Shown here piece by piece: positions 30,221 through 34,138 of a stretch of DNA of 34,138 nucleotides (within the stretch, counting starts at the first letter, position 1; the number at the start of each line of letters is the position of its first letter). The notes under the pieces are model-generated. The model had not been told where the DNA came from and did not search any database. It saw only the letters and a list, made by a program, of their open reading frames with translations. The stretch comes from Terriglobia bacterium. GTDB lineage: Bacteria; Acidobacteriota; Terriglobia; Terriglobales; Acidobacteriaceae. Where the stretch lies: contig JAIQFW010000019.1 of assembly GCA_020073105.1 (NCBI GenBank), positions 1-34,138 of the forward strand, read 5' to 3'. The translations under genes and the position numbers were made by a program.

Positions 30221-31006
30221 ATGCGCATACGCCTCATTCGCCACGCCACGCTGATCGTCGAATACGGCAGTCAAACGCTGCTGGTCGATCCGATGCTCGA
30301 CGACGCTGGGGCGCGTCCGGCGATCAACAACTCACCCAATCCACGCAAGAATCCGCTGGTTCCGCTGCCGGTTTTGCCGCAAGAACTCACCACCGGCCTG
30401 GATGCCGTGCTCGTCACTCACACCCACAGCGACCATTGGGATACGTCTGCGGCCAGGCTGCTGCCCAAACATCTGCCGCTGTTCGGTCAACCGGAGGACG
30501 AGGCGAAGTTCCGTGAGGCTGGGTTCACGAGGGTTCGGCCGATCATGGGGAAAGAGTCGTGCAACGACGTCGAGATTTCCCGCATCGGCGGCCAGCACGG
30601 AACTGGTGATATTGCCAAGATGATGGCTCCGGTCTCCGGCTTTGTGCTTCGCGGAGGAAACGAGCCAACGCTTTACATCGCCGGTGACACCGTTTGGTGT
30701 GCCGAGTTGGAGGCTGCTTTGAAGAAGTTCCAGCCCGATGTCATCGTCCTCAACGCAGGAGGTGCACGCTTTCTCCAGGGCGGCCCCATCACTATGACTG
30801 CCGACGACGTCATCACCGTCTGCCGCAACGCCACTGACGCCCAGGTTGTCGCCGTGCACATGGAAGCCATCAACCATTGCCTGGTCAATCGCGCTGATTT
30901 GGCATTCCAGCTGGAAGCGGCACGGGTAAGAAAGCAGGTTTGCATTCCCCAAGACGGCGAATGGGTGGATCTTCGCGCTCAAGCACACCACCAGGTCAAT
31001 GGCTGA
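30221..31006 (+). CDS. Metallo-beta-lactamase-fold hydrolase (UlaG-like)
   Basis: A 261-residue cytosolic zinc or manganese hydrolase. The metal-binding signature T-H-T-H-S-D-H-W-D (His67, His69, Asp71, His72) is complete. Downstream ligands include G-G-Q-H-G-T-G, Y-I-A-G-D-T-V-W, and a late V-V-A-V-H-M-E-A-I-N-H. The N-terminal I-R-H-A-T-L-I-V-E-Y-G-S is typical of the UlaG/YtkL-like branch, which includes lactonases and phosphodiesterases; the substrate cannot be read. AAAGGAA lies before the ATG. Its stop codon TGA is part of the first unit of the heptamer array that follows. Confidence 0.87.
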   Translation: MRIRLIRHATLIVEYGSQTLLVDPMLDDAGARPAINNSPNPRKNPLVPLPVLPQELTTGLDAVLVTHTHSDHWDTSAARLLPKHLPLFGQPEDEAKFREAGFTRVRPIMGKESCNDVEISRIGGQHGTGDIAKMMAPVSGFVLRGGNEPTLYIAGDTVWCAELEAALKKFQPDVIVLNAGGARFLQGGPITMTADDVITVCRNATDAQVVAVHMEAINHCLVNRADLAFQLEAARVRKQVCIPQDGEWVDLRAQAHHQVNG

Positions 31007-31036
31007 ACGCCGAGTGCTGACTGCTGAGTGCTTCCC
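31002..31036 (+). repeat. Five-unit heptamer array after the metallo-hydrolase gene
   Basis: Five 7-base units with consensus GCTGA(g/c)T (GCTGAAC, GCTGACT, GCTGAGT and variants). The first unit overlaps the gene's TGA stop codon (31004-31006). The array ends 32 bases before the ffh start; TAAAAT at 31049-31054 between them could be a -10 box. Confidence 0.65.
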
Positions 31037-31068
31037 CAGCCCGGCTGCTAAAATAGACACTCGTCCCT

Positions 31069-32427
31069 ATGTTTGAGAACCTCCAAGAGAAACTTCAGCG
31101 AACGTTCAAAAGCCTGCGCGGGCAGGCCGTCCTCAATGAAGAAAACATTCAGGAGGCGCTGCGCGAACTGCGCCTTGCCCTGCTGGAAGCCGATGTCAAT
31201 TTCAAAGTGGTCAAGCAGCTGATTGATCACATCCAGGCAAAGGCAGTAGGCCAGGAAGTCGCTACCGCGCTTTCTCCGGGGGAGCAGGTCATCAAGATCG
31301 TACGCGATGAGCTGATCGAAACCCTCGGTCGCGACACCGCGCGCCTGAAATTTGCCTCGCAGCCGCCCACCGTGGTGCTCATGGCAGGACTACAGGGCTC
31401 CGGCAAGACCACCACTTCCGGCAAGTTGGCCAACTGGCTGAAGAATGGCGGGCATCGACCGCTACTGGTCTCCGTCGATGTTTACCGTCCCGCTGCCCGA
31501 GAGCAACTCAAGGTAGTCGCGCAGGCCATCAAAGCCAACCTCTATGAGGGTGAAGTTGCGGAAGCCAACACCGCCACCGTCGAGCGCCTCGCCAAAGAAG
31601 CGCGGCGGGAGGCGATCAATACTGGATCCGACGTCCTGATCGTGGACACGGCGGGCCGCCTGCATATCGACGAGCAGCTCATGGAGGAGATGCAGTCGCT
31701 CAAGCGGCTGCTGAACCCGCAAGAAATCCTGTTCGTTGCCGACGCCATGACCGGCCAGGATGCAGTCAATTCCGCCGACGAGTTCCACAAGAAGTTATCC
31801 CTCACGGGCGTTGTGCTCACCAAGATGGACGGTGACGCCCGAGGTGGCGCAGCGCTCTCCATCCGCCAGGTCACGGGCCAACCCATCAAGTTCATCGGCG
31901 TGGGCGAAAAGTACGATGCCCTGGAACCCTTCCACCCGGATCGCATCGTGTCGCGCATTCTGGGTATGGGCGACATCCTCTCGCTGCTCGAGAAAGCCGA
32001 GCAGAACGTCGACAAGAAAAAGGCCCAGGAGATGGCCAGCCGGGCCCTCGCCGGCGACGGCTTCTCACTCGAGGACTTCCGCGATCAATTGCGCAGCGTA
32101 AGGAAAATGGGGTCGATCCAGAACCTGATGGGCATGCTGCCCAGCATCGGTCCGTTCGCTGGTCTGCAGAAGCACGCGGACAAGGTCGATGAGAAGCAGA
32201 TCAACCGTGTGGAGGCGATCATCAACTCAATGACCTCCCACGAACGCAATCACCATGAAGTGATCAACGGCAGCCGGCGCAAGCGCATCGCCCGCGGCTC
32301 CGGCACCAGCGTGCAGGAAGTCAACAACCTGCTTCGCCAGTATGCCCAGATGCGCAAAATGTTCAAGCAAATGGGCAAGGCCAGCTTCGGGCGCAAGCTG
32401 GCGGGCATGAAGCTGCCGGGAATGTAG
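31069..32427 (+). CDS. ffh: Signal recognition particle protein Ffh
   Basis: The GTPase of the signal recognition particle: binds 4.5S RNA and nascent signal peptides and delivers ribosomes to FtsY at the membrane. Helical N domain 1-~88, then the G domain with P-loop G-L-Q-G-S-G-K-T (107-114), D-T-A-G-R-L-H (G3), T-K-M-D-G-D-A-R-G-G (G4) and I-G-V-G-E-K-Y-D-A-L-E-P-F. The M domain (~325-452) is methionine-rich, with the RNA-binding stretch near S-R-R-K-R-I-A-R-G-S-G. Length 452 is normal. No Shine-Dalgarno sequence precedes the ATG. The TAG stop lies inside the first unit of the next heptamer array. Confidence 0.97.
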   Translation: MFENLQEKLQRTFKSLRGQAVLNEENIQEALRELRLALLEADVNFKVVKQLIDHIQAKAVGQEVATALSPGEQVIKIVRDELIETLGRDTARLKFASQPPTVVLMAGLQGSGKTTTSGKLANWLKNGGHRPLLVSVDVYRPAAREQLKVVAQAIKANLYEGEVAEANTATVERLAKEARREAINTGSDVLIVDTAGRLHIDEQLMEEMQSLKRLLNPQEILFVADAMTGQDAVNSADEFHKKLSLTGVVLTKMDGDARGGAALSIRQVTGQPIKFIGVGEKYDALEPFHPDRIVSRILGMGDILSLLEKAEQNVDKKKAQEMASRALAGDGFSLEDFRDQLRSVRKMGSIQNLMGMLPSIGPFAGLQKHADKVDEKQINRVEAIINSMTSHERNHHEVINGSRRKRIARGSGTSVQEVNNLLRQYAQMRKMFKQMGKASFGRKLAGMKLPGM

Positions 32428-32489
32428 CGAGTAGCTTGTAGCTAGTAGCTAGGGGCTCTTCTAGCTACTCGCTACCAGCTACTAGCTAC
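32424..32489 (+). repeat. Inverted heptamer array between ffh and the peroxiredoxin-like gene
   Basis: Five forward units (32424-32458, consensus GTAGCTA, two of them perfect) and four inverted units (32462-32489, consensus TAGCTAC, its exact complement) are separated by three bases. The first forward unit contains the ffh stop codon TAG. The last unit ends six bases before the next ATG. The two halves can form a near-continuous hairpin of about 28 bp with mismatches. No U-tract follows. Confidence 0.85.
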
Positions 32490-32495
32490 TCTTCT

Positions 32496-33185
32496 ATGAA
32501 ATGGCGCTCTCTCGAAGAATCGGCTCCCGATACGGCCATCCGTCCGTTGCACGAGATTCTTGCTGAACGCAAGCAACTCATCGCCAAGTATGTCCCGCCG
32601 GAAACTCAAGCCGTACACGCGCGCGTTGTCGCCGAGCTTCGTGAGCAAGGGATTGCACAGCGTGCCCTCGCCGTGGGCGCGAAGGCCCCGGGTTTCGAGC
32701 TCAAGAGCCACAACGGCGTTGTGGTTTCTTCGGCCGAATTGCTGCTGAAAGGCAGTCTGGTTGTCTGCTTCTTTCGCGGACGCTGGTGCCCGTTCTGCGT
32801 TGGGCAACTGGAAGCCATGAATTTGGTTCTGCCGCAGATTCAACAGGCCAGGGCGTCGCTAGTCGCCATCTCTCCGCAAACCGTGCAGCAGTCGTTCTTC
32901 ATGGTGGACCAGCACAAGCTGCGCTTTCCGCTGCTCAGCGATGCCGGCAACCAAGTGGCCCGCCAATTTGGGCTGGTGTATCGCGTGCCCGACGACCAGC
33001 GCCAAGTCTATCGACGCGCGTTCGTCAACTTACCGTTCGTCAACGGCGATGAGAGTTGGGAATTGCCGGTTCCAGCCACCTACATTCTTGAGACAGACGG
33101 GACAATTCTGTACGCCTCCATCAATCCCGACTACACCGTGCGCCCGGAACCAGCAGAGATCCTCGACATCCTCGCCGCCCCCTAG
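32496..33185 (+). CDS. Peroxiredoxin-like (AhpC/TSA, thioredoxin-fold) protein
   Basis: A 229-residue cytosolic thioredoxin-fold protein. A helical N-terminal ~60 residues precede the AhpC/TSA domain: G-A-K-A-P-G-F-E-L, then L-V-V-C-F-F-R-G-R-W-C-P-F-C (Cys98 and Cys101). Here the peroxidatic cysteine is part of a CxxC pair, as in the PRX-like family, instead of the classical P-x-x-x-T-x-x-C. Further: A-I-S-P-Q-T, F-P-L-L-S-D-A-G-N-Q-V-A, P-A-T-Y-I-L. Reduction of peroxides or quinones is likely. No Shine-Dalgarno sequence precedes the ATG because the gap is a heptamer array. Confidence 0.88.
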   Translation: MKWRSLEESAPDTAIRPLHEILAERKQLIAKYVPPETQAVHARVVAELREQGIAQRALAVGAKAPGFELKSHNGVVVSSAELLLKGSLVVCFFRGRWCPFCVGQLEAMNLVLPQIQQARASLVAISPQTVQQSFFMVDQHKLRFPLLSDAGNQVARQFGLVYRVPDDQRQVYRRAFVNLPFVNGDESWELPVPATYILETDGTILYASINPDYTVRPEPAEILDILAAP

Positions 33186-33224
33186 TATTGCAGGCAAATT
33201 TCCAGTTGGCGTTGGGCTTCATCG

Positions 33225-33875
33225 ATGGCCCGGATGGCGCAGGGCATCGAGCGGGGGAAGGCCGTGCAGGGCCTGGGCGTTGCCGCCCTGCAGATAACCC
33301 CGCCGCACTACCTCTTCCGGCCGGATGACGATTCCATGGTGAAGCACTTCGAGGCCCTCGCCAAGGGGACCGGCCTGCCCATCATCATCTACAATGTGGT
33401 CCCTTGGGCCTACCTCTCGCCCCAGCTCCTCACCCGGATCATCACGACGGTCGAAGGGGTGATCGGGGTCAAGCAGAGCGCCGGAGACCTCAAGCTGGTG
33501 GCGGACCTCATCCTCCTGCTCGGCAACCGCGGCCGGATCATGAGCGCCGTGGACGCCCTGATGTACCCGTCGTTCGTCCTGGGGGCGCACGGCGCCATCG
33601 CGGCGATCCTCACCGCCGTCCCAACCCTCTGCGTTCAGTTATGGGACGCGGTGCAGGCGGGTGATCACAAGAAGGCGCTGGTCCTGCACGAAAAGATCCT
33701 CCCCATCTGGAATTCCATCGGCCACGACAACGTCTACAACCTTCCAGCCAATACGAAGACCTGCCAGGAGCTACTGGGAATCCGAGCGGGGGTGCCGCGC
33801 CCCCCGATGCCGGCCAGCTCCCCGGCGCAGACCGCAGCAATTCGGGCGGCGTTGAAGAACGCGGGATTGCTCTGA
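33225..33875 (+). CDS. DapA-superfamily aldolase lacking its N-terminal part
   Basis: The 216-residue frame matches the C-terminal two thirds of dihydrodipicolinate synthase/N-acetylneuraminate lyase family TIM barrels: L-Q-I-T-P-P-H-Y-L-F-R-P (strand with the conserved Tyr), L-P-I-I-I-Y-N-V-V-P, V-I-G-V-K-Q-S-A-G-D with the Schiff-base Lys, and G-A-H-G-A-I-A-A-I after that. The first ~80-90 residues, including the strand with the G-T-T-G-E motif, are absent. Homology seems to begin near 33215-33225, some 30 bases after the stop of the previous gene, with no ribosome-binding site. GC content and codon choice are higher than next door. It is either a truncated pseudogene or the right side of an assembly join. 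Confidence 0.75.
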   Translation: MARMAQGIERGKAVQGLGVAALQITPPHYLFRPDDDSMVKHFEALAKGTGLPIIIYNVVPWAYLSPQLLTRIITTVEGVIGVKQSAGDLKLVADLILLLGNRGRIMSAVDALMYPSFVLGAHGAIAAILTAVPTLCVQLWDAVQAGDHKKALVLHEKILPIWNSIGHDNVYNLPANTKTCQELLGIRAGVPRPPMPASSPAQTAAIRAALKNAGLL

Positions 33876-34138
33876 GGCGTCAGGGACGCCAGCAGATCCA
33901 CGGGCGCATCGACCTCGTGCAGATGCTCCAGGCCGTCTCTGCCCTAGGGCATAAGGGCTTGCTGGCCGATGTCCGCTTTGAACCCAACAAGGACGGGAGG
34001 GACTGATTCATATCGTCGAGAACACGAAGGAGCAGTCGTGGGGGCGACCATCGTCATGTTCGAGCAAGGAGGTGATGGGAATACCGTCGAGGCATTGATT
34101 CCATGTCGTGGCCCGGGAGGCCCGGTTTGTGTGTGAGT
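33876..34138 (+). other. GC-rich tail with two weak open frames
   Basis: A frame ending at 34006 gives a protein-like C-terminus (G-H-K-G-L-L-A-D-V-R-F-E-P-N-K-D-G-R-D) but has no start or upstream part, so it may be a gene remnant. A 32-codon frame from GTG 34038 to 34136 has AAGGAG five bases upstream but no recognisable product. Both share the composition of the DapA-like segment rather than that of the rest of the window. Confidence 0.3.

Noticed and set aside
12595-32489. Short tandem arrays taken as a CRISPR
   Set aside because: Units are 7-10 bases, contiguous, without spacers and different at each locus; no cas gene is present.
34066-34079. AAGGAGGTGAT-like string as a ribosome-binding site or a 16S rRNA end
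   Set aside because: The nearest ATG overlaps the string instead of lying 5-9 bases after it, the frame closes at once, and no other 16S sequence surrounds it.

Overview
The window reads as a chromosomal segment of an Acidobacteriota bacterium, most likely of the Terriglobia (Koribacter-like) type. This is inferred from gene content (GloVer-repeat secreted protein, Big_2-domain lipoproteins, CRTAC1/ASPIC protein, DUF2203, a urate-oxidase-N membrane protein), moderately high GC and the style of its intergenic repeats. No database search was possible. No rRNA, tRNA, CRISPR array, transposase or phage gene is visible.

Layout. Positions 1-3975 hold the 5' end of a minus-strand gene, a secreted GloVer-repeat protein, a candidate 27-codon membrane ORF, and the hfq-hflX pair. 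Positions 4369-5523 carry a urate-oxidase-N membrane protein, a terminator and a DUF309 gene. A long minus-strand block follows (5559-13818): SH3 lipoprotein, phosphofructokinase, Big_2 lipoprotein, DUF2203, nadA, DUF1906 protein, moaA and an OmpA-like protein. Positions 13914-14608 are a vapBC toxin-antitoxin operon. Positions 14657-19128 (minus) are an electron-transfer-flavoprotein cluster, etfB-etfA ... ETF:quinone oxidoreductase, split by a hicB/hicA-type module with a third ORF inside it. Positions 19245-21345 hold a small zinc-ribbon protein, a small basic protein, a lipoprotein and threonine aldolase. From 21521 a plus-strand series runs: RND adaptor, RND pump, metallophosphoesterase, CRTAC1 protein, histone-deacetylase-like protein, EthD-like protein, metallo-beta-lactamase-fold protein, ffh and a peroxiredoxin-like protein. 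The last ~950 bases carry a DapA-superfamily gene lacking its N-terminal part, in DNA of different character. This may be an assembly join.

Functional logic. EtfA, EtfB and ETF-QO together pass electrons from flavin dehydrogenases to quinone. NadA and MoaA make the NAD and molybdopterin precursors. Hfq/HflX and Ffh are housekeeping RNA/ribosome and secretion factors. The RND pair is a drug-efflux unit without its outer-membrane channel gene.

The most unusual signal is non-coding. At least eight gaps contain degenerate tandem arrays of exact period 7, each gap with its own heptamer. They usually begin on or just after the upstream stop codon and end within a few bases of the next start codon. 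In three or four gaps a forward array is followed by an inverted one, which would let the gap fold as a hairpin. Genes directly behind several of these arrays have no visible Shine-Dalgarno sequence, whereas many other genes in the window have strong ones. Period-9 and period-10 relatives and a three-copy REP-like palindrome with a compensated base-pair change add to the picture. Heptamer arrays of a similar kind (STRR sequences) are known from filamentous cyanobacteria; I know of no description of this stop-to-start arrangement in Acidobacteriota.
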